In this document: one piece after another, positions 8,651 to 16,999 of the stretch | How the letters are laid out: every line of letters begins with the position of its first letter | Numbering within the stretch: position 1 is the first letter of the stretch | Assembly: GCF_012927185.1 (NCBI RefSeq) | Contig: NZ_JABBGB010000004.1 | Coordinates: 1 to 64,000, forward strand | Origin: Pseudoflavitalea sp. G-6-1-2 | GTDB lineage: Bacteria > Bacteroidota > Bacteroidia > Chitinophagales > Chitinophagaceae | Reading direction: 5' to 3' | Length of the DNA stretch: 64,000 bases | Position numbers and translations under genes: made by a program | Notes under the pieces: model-generated | What the model was told of the DNA's origin: nothing | What the model saw: the letters and a program-made list of their open reading frames with translations, nothing else | The model's database searches: none

Positions 8651-9742
8651 ATGAAACCAATCCTTTATTTACTGCTGCTTGCTGCTGTCGCCTGCAAACG
8701 CAGCAGCGAAAAACCACCGGTTACCCCGGCCGATCTTACAGACAAAGTATTGACCAGCAATCTTTCTTTCCCATGGGAAATAGTCTGGGGGCCAGACGAT
8801 CATATCTGGGTAACCGAAAGAGGCGGCAAGATCAGCCGCATCAATCCCACTAACGGAAATGTGATTCCGCTCCTTACCATCAATGATGTTGCAGCACAGG
8901 GCGAAGGCGGATTGCTGGGCATGGCCCTGCATCCGGATTTCAGCTCTACGCCGCAGGTATTTGTTGCTTACAATTACAATAATGCAGGCCTCTACAGAGA
9001 GAAGATCGTTCGGTACAGCTACAGCAACGGCAATCTTTCCAACGCCACCATTCTGCTCGACAATCTGCTTGCAGCGGCTAACCATAATGGTTGCAGGCTG
9101 GCTTTTGGTCCGGATAAAAAACTGTACATCACCACCGGCGATGCGCAACAGGGAGCCAACTCACAGAACATGGGTGTACTCAATGGAAAAGTGCTGCGCA
9201 TCAATACCGACGGAAGCATTCCTGCAGACAATCCTTTTCCCGGCAGCGCCATCTGGAGCATCGGGCACCGCAATGCACAGGGATTGGTTTTCGGAAACAA
9301 CCTGCTCTACAGCTCCGAGCATGGTCCCAATAATGATGATGAAGTGAACATCATTCAAAAAGGCAGAAACTACGGATGGCCCACCGTGCAGGGGTTCTGC
9401 AATACCAGCAGCGAGCAAAGCTTCTGCAATGCCAATCAGGTGGCAGAGCCCATCAAAGCATGGACACCAACCATCGCTGTTTCCGGAATGGATCTCTACA
9501 ACCACGATCTCATACCGCAATGGAAAAATTCACTGCTTCTTTGCACACTCAAAGGAAGCACACTGTTTCAGCTGCAACTCGGCAGCAACAATATTTCTAT
9601 CGATGCCACCAATGAATTCTATGCCAATAAATACGGAAGGCTGCGCGATGTATGCATTTCGCCTGCAGGCAAAGTGTATCTCTGCACCAGCAACGGGAGT
9701 AATGATAAGATAATTGAAATCAGTAAGGCCGCTGGAAAATAG
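8651..9742 (+). CDS. PQQ-dependent glucose/sorbosone dehydrogenase-family lipoprotein
   Basis: A 363-residue six-bladed beta-propeller of the GSDH family (aldose sugar dehydrogenase, YliI-like), which oxidises sugars using PQQ in the periplasm. The N-terminus is a lipoprotein signal with lipobox AVAC. Family signatures visible are LSFPWEIVWGPD, WVTERGGKISRI, GEGGLLGMALHPDF, NHNGCRLAFGPD, LYITTGDAQQ, GKVLRIN, SIGHRNAQGL, SEHGPNNDDEVN and GRNYGWPTVQG, including the His of NHNG used as base. No PQQ biosynthesis gene is in the window. It stands alone between divergent lemA and convergent pgk. Confidence 0.9.
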   Translation: MKPILYLLLLAAVACKRSSEKPPVTPADLTDKVLTSNLSFPWEIVWGPDDHIWVTERGGKISRINPTNGNVIPLLTINDVAAQGEGGLLGMALHPDFSSTPQVFVAYNYNNAGLYREKIVRYSYSNGNLSNATILLDNLLAAANHNGCRLAFGPDKKLYITTGDAQQGANSQNMGVLNGKVLRINTDGSIPADNPFPGSAIWSIGHRNAQGLVFGNNLLYSSEHGPNNDDEVNIIQKGRNYGWPTVQGFCNTSSEQSFCNANQVAEPIKAWTPTIAVSGMDLYNHDLIPQWKNSLLLCTLKGSTLFQLQLGSNNISIDATNEFYANKYGRLRDVCISPAGKVYLCTSNGSNDKIIEISKAAGK

Positions 9743-9816
9743 AAACCACGTTACTGAACAGATGTTTTTAGAGCACTGGTTAGATAACAGATCACATGAG
9801 AAGAGTACCCAAACAA

Positions 9817-9844
9817 AAAGAGCAGGCCCAAAGGTCTGCTCTTT
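9817..9844. terminator. Bidirectional intrinsic terminator
   Basis: Stem 9817-9828 with 9833-9844 (12 bp including one G-T pair), A-run on the left and T-run on the right. It lies between the convergent dehydrogenase and pgk genes and can serve both. Confidence 0.85.
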
Positions 9845-9866
9845 CAATATGGTAGTAATTCAGTTG

Positions 9867-11063
9867 TTATGCGTTCACAGCTGCAATACCAGGCAATTGT
9901 TTGCCTTCGAAGTATTCCAGCATTGCGCCACCACCTGTTGATACGTAGCTCACTTTTTCTGAAAACCCGAACTGGTTCACAGCTGCTACAGAGTCGCCAC
10001 CACCCACGAGGGAGAAAGCGCCCTGCTGTGTTGCTTCAGCAACTGCAGTAGCGATTGTTTTGGTTCCGTGCTGGAATTTTTCCATTTCGAATACGCCCAT
10101 TGGTCCATTCCAGAGAATGGTTTTAGAGCGTTTGATCACATTGGTGAACTGCTCGCAGGCATTGGGGCCGATATCGAGTCCCATCCAGCCATCAGGAATA
10201 TTATTGCTTGGTGCGCCTGATGTTTGTGCATTGGCATCGAACTTATCTGCGATGGTGGAATCTGAAGGAAGATGGATGCAAACACCTTTGGCTTCTGCTT
10301 TTTTCAGCAGCTCCACAGCGGTTTGCAGGCGATCGTCTTCACAGAGTGAGTTGCCGATCTTTCCGCCCTGCGCTTTCTCGAAAGTATAAGCCATGCCACC
10401 TCCGATGATGATATCGGTTGCAACATCCAGCAGGTTTTCGATGATGAGGATCTTGTCTGAAACCTTTGCTCCGCCAATGATAGCGGTGAATGGCTTCTGA
10501 GCCTGATGCAATACTTTTTCTGCGCTGGCCACTTCGCCTTCCATCAGCAGACCAAACATTCTTTTGTCTTTAGGGAAGAACTGAGCAATAACAGCCGTAG
10601 AAGCGTGTGCACGGTGAGCGGTGCCGAAGGCATCGTTCACATACACATCACCGAGGGTAGACAGTTTCTTTGCAAATGCTTCATCACCCTTTTCTTCTTC
10701 TTTGTAGAAACGGAGATTTTCGAGCAGCAGCACTTCGCCCGGCTTCAGCATATTGGCTGTGAGGAAAGCCTGTTCGCCAACGCAGTCGTTTGCGAAGAGA
10801 ACGGTAGTTCCGCCAAGCAGATCAGACAGGTGCTTTACCAGGTGTTTCAGAGAATATTTTTCTGAAGGACCATCTTTCGGTCTGCCGAGATGGCTCATGA
10901 GGATCACGCTGCCACCGTCTTTCAGAATTTTCTGAATGGTGGGAACGGCAGCTTTCATGCGGGTATCGTCGGTGATCTGAAATTCAGCATTGAGGGGAAC
11001 GTTGAAATCTACGCGTACCAATGCTTTGAGTCCTTGAAAGTTGAATTGGCTGAATGTTGACAT
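9867..11063 (-). CDS. pgk: Phosphoglycerate kinase
   Basis: A 398-residue cytoplasmic glycolytic enzyme converting 1,3-bisphosphoglycerate and ADP to 3-phosphoglycerate and ATP. Family motifs are RVDFNVPLN, the substrate-binding [27 protein letters not shown], the hinge [18 protein letters not shown] and the nucleotide loop GGGDSVAAV. Length is normal. It lies 94 nt downstream of gap on the same strand, the order expected for consecutive reactions, but a hairpin terminator separates them, so expression may be partly uncoupled. Confidence 0.98.
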   Translation of the reverse strand: MSTFSQFNFQGLKALVRVDFNVPLNAEFQITDDTRMKAAVPTIQKILKDGGSVILMSHLGRPKDGPSEKYSLKHLVKHLSDLLGGTTVLFANDCVGEQAFLTANMLKPGEVLLLENLRFYKEEEKGDEAFAKKLSTLGDVYVNDAFGTAHRAHASTAVIAQFFPKDKRMFGLLMEGEVASAEKVLHQAQKPFTAIIGGAKVSDKILIIENLLDVATDIIIGGGMAYTFEKAQGGKIGNSLCEDDRLQTAVELLKKAEAKGVCIHLPSDSTIADKFDANAQTSGAPSNNIPDGWMGLDIGPNACEQFTNVIKRSKTILWNGPMGVFEMEKFQHGTKTIATAVAEATQQGAFSLVGGGDSVAAVNQFGFSEKVSYVSTGGGAMLEYFEGKQLPGIAAVNA

Positions 11064-11080
11064 ATTTTCTTTTTAAGAAG

Positions 11081-11135
11081 AAAAAAAGCGCCACAACAAC
11101 AGGGCTGGTTATTACCTGCATAGCTGATGTGGCGC
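11081..11135 (-). terminator. Intrinsic terminator between gap and pgk
   Basis: On the minus strand the arm at 11135-11128 pairs with 11095-11088 (8 bp, GCGCCACA) and is followed by seven T. The loop is long (32 nt), so it may be an attenuator rather than a full stop. Confidence 0.6.
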
Positions 11136-11157
11136 CTGAGATATGTTTAGAACGAAG

Positions 11158-12171
11158 TTATTTGCTGATCAGACCAGCAAAATAATGCACAGTACGAACG
11201 AGCTGGCTAACATAGCTCATTTCGTTATCGTACCAGCTCACTACGCGAACCAGTTGAGTGTCGCCTACTGTCTGAACGCGTGTTTGAGTAGCGTCGAACA
11301 GAGATCCGTAGTGGATACCGATGATATCGCTGCTCACGATTTCGTCTTCGGTATAACCGAAGCTTTCGTTGGCGGCAGATTTCATTGCAGCATTTACTTC
11401 TTCAACAGTTGTTTTCTTTCCGAGTACTGCAGTTACTTCTGTGAGTGAACCGGTGAGTACAGGAACGCGTTGAGCGGAACCGTCGAGTTTGCCTTTCAGG
11501 TTTGGAAGAACCAGACCGATTGCTTTTGCAGCACCGGTGCTGTTTGGAACGATGTTCTGAGCAGCAGCGCGTGCGCGGCGGAGATCACCTTTGGGGTGAG
11601 GAGCATCCTGGGTGTTCTGATCGTTCGTGTAGGCATGGATGGTAGTCATCAGGCCATTCACGATTCCGAACTGTTTGTCGAGCACATCAGCAACAGGCGC
11701 GAGACAGTTGGTAGTGCAGCTTGCGCAGCTGATGATGGTTTCAGAACCATCCAGAATATTGTGGTTAACGTTGAATACGATTGTCTTCAGGTCGCCTGTA
11801 GCTGGTGCGGAGATCACCACTTTCCTGGCTCCTGCAGTGATGTGAGCGGCAGCTTTGTCTTTGTCTGTGAAGAAGCCAGTGCACTCGAGAACTACGTCTA
11901 CACCATGTTGACCCCATGGAATATCAGCAGGATTTTTCTGAGCATAGATCTTCACTTCGTCACCATTCACGATAATAGAGCTATCAGTAGACTTCACGTC
12001 AGCATCGAAGCGGCCTTGTGCGCTGTCGTACTTCAGAAGGTGAGCCAATACTTTCGGACTGGTAAGGTCATTGATCGCTACAACGTCAATACCTTCCATT
12101 TTGTAGATTTGGCGATAAACCAAACGGCCGATACGGCCAAAACCATTGATCGCCACTTTAACTGTACTCAT
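11158..12171 (-). CDS. gap: Type I glyceraldehyde-3-phosphate dehydrogenase
   Basis: A 337-residue NAD-dependent enzyme oxidising glyceraldehyde 3-phosphate to 1,3-bisphosphoglycerate. It has the Rossmann motif [13 protein letters not shown] at the N-terminus, the catalytic cysteine in [12 protein letters not shown], the NAD-binding AINDL and the C-terminal WYDNEMSYV. It is full length, and its product is the substrate of the pgk product downstream. Upstream on the minus strand there is TAACTTCG (12216-12209), a possible -7 element, without a clear -33 partner. Confidence 0.98.
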   Translation of the reverse strand: MSTVKVAINGFGRIGRLVYRQIYKMEGIDVVAINDLTSPKVLAHLLKYDSAQGRFDADVKSTDSSIIVNGDEVKIYAQKNPADIPWGQHGVDVVLECTGFFTDKDKAAAHITAGARKVVISAPATGDLKTIVFNVNHNILDGSETIISCASCTTNCLAPVADVLDKQFGIVNGLMTTIHAYTNDQNTQDAPHPKGDLRRARAAAQNIVPNSTGAAKAIGLVLPNLKGKLDGSAQRVPVLTGSLTEVTAVLGKKTTVEEVNAAMKSAANESFGYTEDEIVSSDIIGIHYGSLFDATQTRVQTVGDTQLVRVVSWYDNEMSYVSQLVRTVHYFAGLISK

Positions 12172-12337
12172 TGTGAGGTGAAATTTAATTGGTGAAAAAA
12201 TGCGGAGCGAAGTTAACGGTTTGCTGTTAATTGGAATACAGTAATTTGATGAAGTTCAGCAGGAATAAGCGTTCGGAAGAAACTGAAACCAACTGAAAGA
12301 AAAATGGCGGAGATTTTTGCCCATTTTTGATATTTTT

Positions 12338-12369
12338 TTTGGCGGGAAATACGTGTGCCCCTATCTTTG
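12338..12369 (+). promoter_or_regulatory. Promoter of tRNA-Glu copy 1
   Basis: TTTG (12338-12341), 20-nt spacer, TATCTTTG (12362-12369): an exact consensus, 14 nt upstream of the tRNA. Confidence 0.85.
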
Positions 12370-12383
12370 CACTCCCTTACAAC

Positions 12384-12455
12384 GCCGCGTTCGTCTAAGG
12401 GTTAGGACACCACCCTTTCACGGTGGTGATACGGGTTCGAATCCCGTACGCGGTA
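12384..12455 (+). tRNA. tRNA-Glu (anticodon UUC), copy 1
   Basis: The 72-nt sequence folds as a cloverleaf: acceptor GCCGCGT with ACGCGGT (first pair G-U), anticodon stem CCACC/GGTGG with loop CTTTCAC giving anticodon TTC, and T-arm ACGGG/CCCGT with loop TTCGAAT. CCA is not encoded. It is identical to copy 2 at 15229-15300 and has its own consensus promoter and terminator. Confidence 0.96.
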
Positions 12456-12465
12456 CAAAAGTCTG

Positions 12466-12493
12466 AAAGTCGCTCTGGTAGCGACTTTTGTCG
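12466..12493 (+). terminator. Terminator of tRNA-Glu copy 1
   Basis: Stem 12466-12474 with 12480-12488 (AAAGTCGCT/AGCGACTTT), followed by T-rich sequence. A close relative of this terminator is found at 24908-24937, displaced from copy 2 by the inserted element. Confidence 0.8.
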
Positions 12494-12723
12494 TTTTTAG
12501 ACTCTTCCGGAACCAGTTTAAAACCTGATCATAATCTACAAAATCACTGCCCCGGAAGAACTATTGTGCAACTTTTTCACAGCAAACTTCAGCTCCTTCT
12601 TTCCTGTTTTAGCATCACTTTTATTCTATTCTGAAATTTCTTCTCATTGTTTTCTATAAGCTGAACTCCCCTGAAATAAACTATTATTGAAGAAGAATCA
12701 TTACCAAACCTGAATACAGAACT

Positions 12724-13020
12724 ATGGGCTGGACCATCATTATGGAAGATGAAAAAGGGAATCCCATCAGAACAATGCCTGAGGAACTTAACCTTACCGG
12801 AGAAAGGATTCCCCGCAACGAAAAATTCCTGTTACTGAAAAAGGTAGTCCCTTTTGGAGATGCTACTTTCAACGCTTCTATGATGGATGAGCTGATTACA
12901 GAGCTGAAAGAACTGGCCAGCATGCTTCCCGGAGACAAACAACAGATCGATGAAGTGATCAGCTATGCACTGGAATGCAAAGCCTCCAAACTTACGCGCC
13001 TTACTTTTTATGGAGATTAG
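12724..13020 (+). CDS. Hypothetical protein (98 aa)
   Basis: A 98-residue hydrophilic protein I do not recognise. It has no signal peptide or membrane segment. The N-terminal half is short beta-like stretches (GWTIIMEDEKGNPIRT), the C-terminal half an amphipathic helix (MDELITELKELASML). It lies alone after tRNA-Glu, 166 nt before the acyltransferase. Codon use looks ordinary and the frame is free of rare features, so I think it is a real gene. Confidence 0.6.
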   Translation: MGWTIIMEDEKGNPIRTMPEELNLTGERIPRNEKFLLLKKVVPFGDATFNASMMDELITELKELASMLPGDKQQIDEVISYALECKASKLTRLTFYGD

Positions 13021-13185
13021 AGCAATTCGGGCCCGAATTGCTTACGCGACACGGAAAAACTCAACCCCCAATCATGAAACCCGCATTAAAAATGTGCAGA
13101 ATTGCTCAATTCAGGGTGTTAAATCGGTAATAACACCCTCCGCCTTGTTCCATATGTAAACCGAAGAAACTATATTCGTTCCCAC

Positions 13186-14070
13186 ATGCAAGGCCTGATT
13201 TATTACATTTCGCTACCGTTCATCTATTTGTTGTCCCTACTTCCGTTTCCAATCTTATACATAGTTTGTGATGGGTTTTACTTTGTGCTCTACTATATTG
13301 TCGGCTATCGCAAAAAAGTAGTGATGCAAAACCTGCGCAATTCTTTCCCCGATAAATCGGAAGCAGAATTAAAAAGGCTGTGCAAGGATTTTTACCATTA
13401 TCTCTGCGATCTCTTTCCTGAAACCTTCAAAACACTTACCATCAGCAAATCTTCCATGCTGAAGCATTGCACATTAAGTGCGGAGGCAAAAGAAATTTTC
13501 GACAGATACCACCAGGAAGGGAAAAGCATCATCATAGTAATGGGACATTATGGTAATTGGGAATGGGCCGGCAATACATTCAGCCTTACCTGCAAACAAA
13601 AACTGTTTGTAGTGTACCATCCGCTTTCCAACAAATACCTCAACGGATTGATGTATCATATGCGTACGCGTTTCGGCACCGGACTGATTGCCATGCGCGA
13701 TACATTCAAAGACATGGTGCGGAATAAAACAATGATCAGCGCCACAGCATTCATCGCAGACCAAACCCCACAACCAGACAACGCCTTGTGGACAACCTTT
13801 CTCAACCAGGACACGCCCGTTTTCCAGGGAACAGAAAAGATTGCCAAAAAAATGGATTATCCCATAGTATACATAACAATAAAGCGCCTGAAAAGAGGTT
13901 ATTATACTATACTGGCCGAAGTATTGTCGGAAGACTCTAAAAATACTACTGACGGAAAGATCACAGAATTACACACCAGCAGATTAGAAAAAGATATTAA
14001 GGAACAGCCCGAATTATGGCTCTGGACACATAAACGATGGAAGCATAAACGCCCGGCAGTTAAAAGTTAA
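13186..14070 (+). CDS. Lipid A biosynthesis-type lysophospholipid acyltransferase
   Basis: A 294-residue member of the LpxL/HtrB acyltransferase family, which adds secondary acyl chains to lipid A or related lipids at the inner face of the cytoplasmic membrane. An N-terminal hydrophobic segment (YISLPFIYLLSLLPFPILYIV) anchors it, and GHYGNWEW near residue 121 supplies the His-x4-Glu catalytic motif. Later motifs FIADQTP and the GTEK acceptor region agree. It is followed after 28 nt by a fatty-acid desaturase, so the two may modify membrane lipids together. A TATATTCG element at 13171-13178 is a possible -7 box. Confidence 0.88.
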   Translation: MQGLIYYISLPFIYLLSLLPFPILYIVCDGFYFVLYYIVGYRKKVVMQNLRNSFPDKSEAELKRLCKDFYHYLCDLFPETFKTLTISKSSMLKHCTLSAEAKEIFDRYHQEGKSIIIVMGHYGNWEWAGNTFSLTCKQKLFVVYHPLSNKYLNGLMYHMRTRFGTGLIAMRDTFKDMVRNKTMISATAFIADQTPQPDNALWTTFLNQDTPVFQGTEKIAKKMDYPIVYITIKRLKRGYYTILAEVLSEDSKNTTDGKITELHTSRLEKDIKEQPELWLWTHKRWKHKRPAVKS

Positions 14071-14098
14071 ATGTTAAAAATCCCCTTACTCTCAAGTT

Positions 14099-15073
14099 AT
14101 GCAAATCAAAACGGGCAGGCAATTGATCCTTGCTACAAAACCCTTTGCTAAAGAAATCGTCTGGAAAAGCTGGTTATTCAGCATTTCTACCTTAGCAATT
14201 CTGACAGCCTTCTTTGCAGGCATTTATTTTCTGGAAAACAGTTTATTACGGATTGCCTGCAGTCTCGCCGCAGGACTTACCATGGTTCGTATGTTTGTGA
14301 TCTATCACGATCACCAGCATCACACCATACTGAACCGGTCAATGCCTGCAAAGGTGCTTTTCACTTTGTATGGTATTTTCATTCTCGCTCCCACCAGCAT
14401 CTGGAAGCGCTCACATGATTATCATCACAACCACAATTGCAAATTATTCAGCGCCAGTATCGGATCGTATCCTATCATGACCAAGCAACGGTTTCTGCAA
14501 TCATCCAAAGCAGAACAGAGAAGCTACCTGGCCATCCGACATCCGCTGACTATTTTTTTCGGCTATATCACCATGTTCATTTTCGGCATGTGTGTACGTT
14601 CTTTTATGAGTGCGCCTAAGCGTCACTGGGATTCAATGATCGCATTGATTGTTCATTTCACTGCCAGCGTATTGATCTTTGTTTACCTGGGTTGGTTTAC
14701 CTGGCTACTCGCTGCTGTAGTGCCTTTTATGCTGGCCTTTATGATCGGAGCTTACCTGTTTTATGCACAGCATAATTTTCCGGGAGCCACTTTCCGTGAA
14801 AAAGACGACTGGTGTTACGAAGAAGCAGCGATCTCCTCTTCGAGCTATATGGTGATGAATCCATTCTGGAAATGGGTAACCGCCAATATCGGCTACCATC
14901 ATATCCACCATATGAATTCGAAGATTCCGTTTTATCGCCTTCCTGAGACCATGGCCAGTCTTCCGGAATTGCAGAAAGCAAAAACAACTTCATTGAATCC
15001 ATGGGATATCGTAGCATGTTTCAGATTGAAAGTCTGGGACCCGAATGCAAATGCTTTGGTAGGATTGAAATAG
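14099..15073 (+). CDS. Membrane fatty-acid desaturase
   Basis: A 324-residue integral-membrane di-iron desaturase. The three histidine clusters are visible: YHDHQHH (about residue 70), SHDYHHNHN (about 103) and YHHIHH (about 266), separated by hydrophobic helices. Such enzymes insert double bonds in acyl chains; related families also hydroxylate carotenoids, and the exact substrate cannot be read from sequence. It lies 28 nt after the acyltransferase and ends at a strong terminator, forming a two-gene operon. Confidence 0.88.
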   Translation: MQIKTGRQLILATKPFAKEIVWKSWLFSISTLAILTAFFAGIYFLENSLLRIACSLAAGLTMVRMFVIYHDHQHHTILNRSMPAKVLFTLYGIFILAPTSIWKRSHDYHHNHNCKLFSASIGSYPIMTKQRFLQSSKAEQRSYLAIRHPLTIFFGYITMFIFGMCVRSFMSAPKRHWDSMIALIVHFTASVLIFVYLGWFTWLLAAVVPFMLAFMIGAYLFYAQHNFPGATFREKDDWCYEEAAISSSSYMVMNPFWKWVTANIGYHHIHHMNSKIPFYRLPETMASLPELQKAKTTSLNPWDIVACFRLKVWDPNANALVGLK

Positions 15074-15094
15074 ATTTTTCATTGACAATATTCC

Positions 15095-15119
15095 AAAAGC
15101 CGCTCCGGGAGCGGCTTTT
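15095..15119 (+). terminator. Terminator of the acyltransferase-desaturase operon
   Basis: Perfect 10-bp stem 15095-15104 with 15110-15119 (AAAAGCCGCT/AGCGGCTTTT), 22 nt after the desaturase stop. Confidence 0.88.
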
Positions 15120-15206
15120 GATGTTTTAAAGAAGTGATGAATGTGATAAGATCTCAGTTGCAGAGCATGATCAGAAAAAAATTTTATGGAGTAATTGAAG
15201 TTTCCC

Positions 15207-15214
15207 TATATTTG
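15207..15214 (+). promoter_or_regulatory. -7 element of tRNA-Glu copy 2
   Basis: TATATTTG, 14 nt before the tRNA, at the same distance as in copy 1. No good TTTG partner is visible at -33. Confidence 0.6.
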
Positions 15215-15228
15215 CACCCCCTTACAAC

Positions 15229-15300
15229 GCCGCGTTCGTCTAAGGGTTAGGACACCACCCTTTCACGGTGGTGATACGGGTTCGAATCCCGTACGCGGTA
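15229..15300 (+). tRNA. tRNA-Glu (anticodon UUC), copy 2, target of the integrative element
   Basis: Identical over 72 nt to copy 1. Its last 14 nt (15287-15300) form the left copy of the 17-bp repeat that bounds the island, so the 3' part of this gene may be element-derived. The tRNA remains intact. The end of the recombinase gene overlaps it on the other strand. Confidence 0.96.
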
Positions 15301-16805
15301 CAAGCCTCTAAATTGAGGAGAACTTCATCGGGCTGGTCAACTTTGATCAGCCCTTTTTCTTTTATTTTAAGGTAGTTAGAAATGAAGGCGGGATTGATCA
15401 TTGGTGTTCGAAGGCACTTTCCGTCGTATATGATCCCAACTTCGAACACCTTATTTAATAGCATCTGCTTCCCCTCCAAAGACAGTTCAGTATATAGTTT
15501 GCTTAGATTACACATTGCGGGAATCACTTCTTCCAACCGATCAAAAGTATTCTGCTTATTCTTTTTCAGCTCTGTTATCTCACGTTCCAAACTTCCCTTT
15601 TCACCGCTCAATTTTGCAAACCACTTCTTATATGTGGCATGTTCAATCTGATCGCTTATTAACTTTTCTTCCAAGCTTTCTATCTTTTTAGTCACCTCGG
15701 CAAGCGCTTGCTCCTTCATCTTAATTACACTTAACCGATAGGCAAGAACTTTGGTTAACTCTTCTTTACTATAGTTCCTGATCCTCTGGACCTGGTCGGA
15801 GGTGAAGCTGAGATCTACAAGCATAGACTCTACAAGGTCATGCAGAACTTCACCCCGATAGTTACGCCCACGTTCCTTTACGCACTGGTAATACATATAG
15901 TATTTCTTTTTTCCCTTGCTGTATGCAGCCGTCATATGACTACCGCAATTGCATTTCAGCACGCCCCGCAAAGGAAATTCATCCTTTGGCCGCGACCTGC
16001 GTCCTTTGCTTCCTTTCAATATATCCTGAGCCACCCAGTACACCGACTCCGGAATAATTGCTTCATGTAAGGCCTTTATGATCCGCTCCGGCTTTTCTCG
16101 ATTAGCAGGTATTTTTATTAATCCGGCATATACACAATTACTGACCACCCGAACCAATGCACTATGCCCGCTTCGCTTAAACCCTTTGCTGGAAGCATTT
16201 TTCAGGATCAACTTATGAGATACACCAGCAATAAATTCATCGAAAATCCCCCTGACGATTTCGGCTTTGTCGGGATCAATTTTTAGAATAGGCCTATCTG
16301 CTTCATCACGCGCATTGACATAACCGAATGGCGCATTATTGACAACACGGCCCGCCTCCATCGCACTGCGCAAGCCTTTGGCGGTTCGCTTCCGGATTTT
16401 CAATAGCTCATGATTTGCCAGCATATACTTTAATGCACGACCTAAGAAAACCTCCGGATCATTAGTATCTAATGTAATTGGCTCGTCAACCGCCAAGACC
16501 TTAACTCCGAATTTCTTTTCAAGCTCTGTAATTTTAGCAAGCGCTTCACTCAGGTTACGACTAAACCGGTCGTGGTCCAGAATCAATAAATACCTTACTG
16601 CCCCTTTATGAGTTTTGATAAAGTTTTCCAGCGCCAAGTAATCAGGCCGGTCGAATGATTCGCTACACTCGCCATCGTCCCGGTAAACCGCCTGCAATTG
16701 CAGTTCATTTCTTACGCAGTATTCTTTGATGGAGGCTTCCTGAGCATCCAACGAATAAACAGACTGATCTTTGGCGCTAATCCGCACATATCCGATTGCT
16801 TTCAT
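15240..16805 (-). CDS. Large serine recombinase (integrase of the element)
   Basis: A 521-residue site-specific recombinase. The resolvase domain (about 1-150) starts YVRISAKDQS with catalytic Ser10 and has the DHDRFSRN motif; a recombinase domain follows (about 155-260), then a zinc ribbon with LKCNCG and YYQC (about 275-315), then a long coiled coil (about 345-430), the layout of phiC31-type integrases. It lies at the left end of the island and should catalyse its insertion and excision. The last 15 residues (ending ITTVKGWCPNP) are encoded antisense to the tRNA-Glu gene. In the excised circle the frame would continue into a different tail. Its gene also contains a terminator serving the tRNA. 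Confidence 0.93.
   Translation of the reverse strand: MKAIGYVRISAKDQSVYSLDAQEASIKEYCVRNELQLQAVYRDDGECSESFDRPDYLALENFIKTHKGAVRYLLILDHDRFSRNLSEALAKITELEKKFGVKVLAVDEPITLDTNDPEVFLGRALKYMLANHELLKIRKRTAKGLRSAMEAGRVVNNAPFGYVNARDEADRPILKIDPDKAEIVRGIFDEFIAGVSHKLILKNASSKGFKRSGHSALVRVVSNCVYAGLIKIPANREKPERIIKALHEAIIPESVYWVAQDILKGSKGRRSRPKDEFPLRGVLKCNCGSHMTAAYSKGKKKYYMYYQCVKERGRNYRGEVLHDLVESMLVDLSFTSDQVQRIRNYSKEELTKVLAYRLSVIKMKEQALAEVTKKIESLEEKLISDQIEHATYKKWFAKLSGEKGSLEREITELKKNKQNTFDRLEEVIPAMCNLSKLYTELSLEGKQMLLNKVFEVGIIYDGKCLRTPMINPAFISNYLKIKEKGLIKVDQPDEVLLNLEACTAYGIRTRITTVKGWCPNP
15287..15303 (+). repeat. attL core: 17-bp direct repeat
   Basis: TCCCGTACGCGGTACAA, spanning the T-arm 3' side and acceptor 3' side of tRNA-Glu copy 2. 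An exact match lies at 24885-24901. Sequences diverge immediately on both sides. Confidence 0.9.
15330..15358 (+). terminator. Element-supplied terminator for tRNA-Glu copy 2
   Basis: Stem 15330-15340 with 15343-15353 (GGGCTGGTCAA/TTGATCAGCCC, one G-T pair; the innermost pairs must open to form a loop), followed by five T. It starts 30 nt after the tRNA and lies wholly inside the recombinase coding sequence on the opposite strand. Confidence 0.65.
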
Positions 16806-16917
16806 GATTCCTCATTTAATAGAAGTTGAACAATTAATGAAGCCACTAACCGCAACAACTCATCTTCCTTCTCTCCCATCGCCCATTTTATTAGGTTTCA
16901 ATAAAAAGAACTATCCC

Positions 16918-16944
16918 TATCTTACATATTCGTAATGTAAGATA
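16918..16944. promoter_or_regulatory. Palindromic operator candidate in the divergent region
   Basis: Perfect 10-bp inverted repeat TATCTTACAT / ATGTAAGATA separated by 7 nt (16928-16934). It lies between the divergent recombinase and the 17000 gene, where a regulator could control both. Confidence 0.5.
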
Positions 16945-16999
16945 AGTTTGGAGAGAATAACAGAGTTATCCAAACATTTTACATAACTTTAAATTGCCT

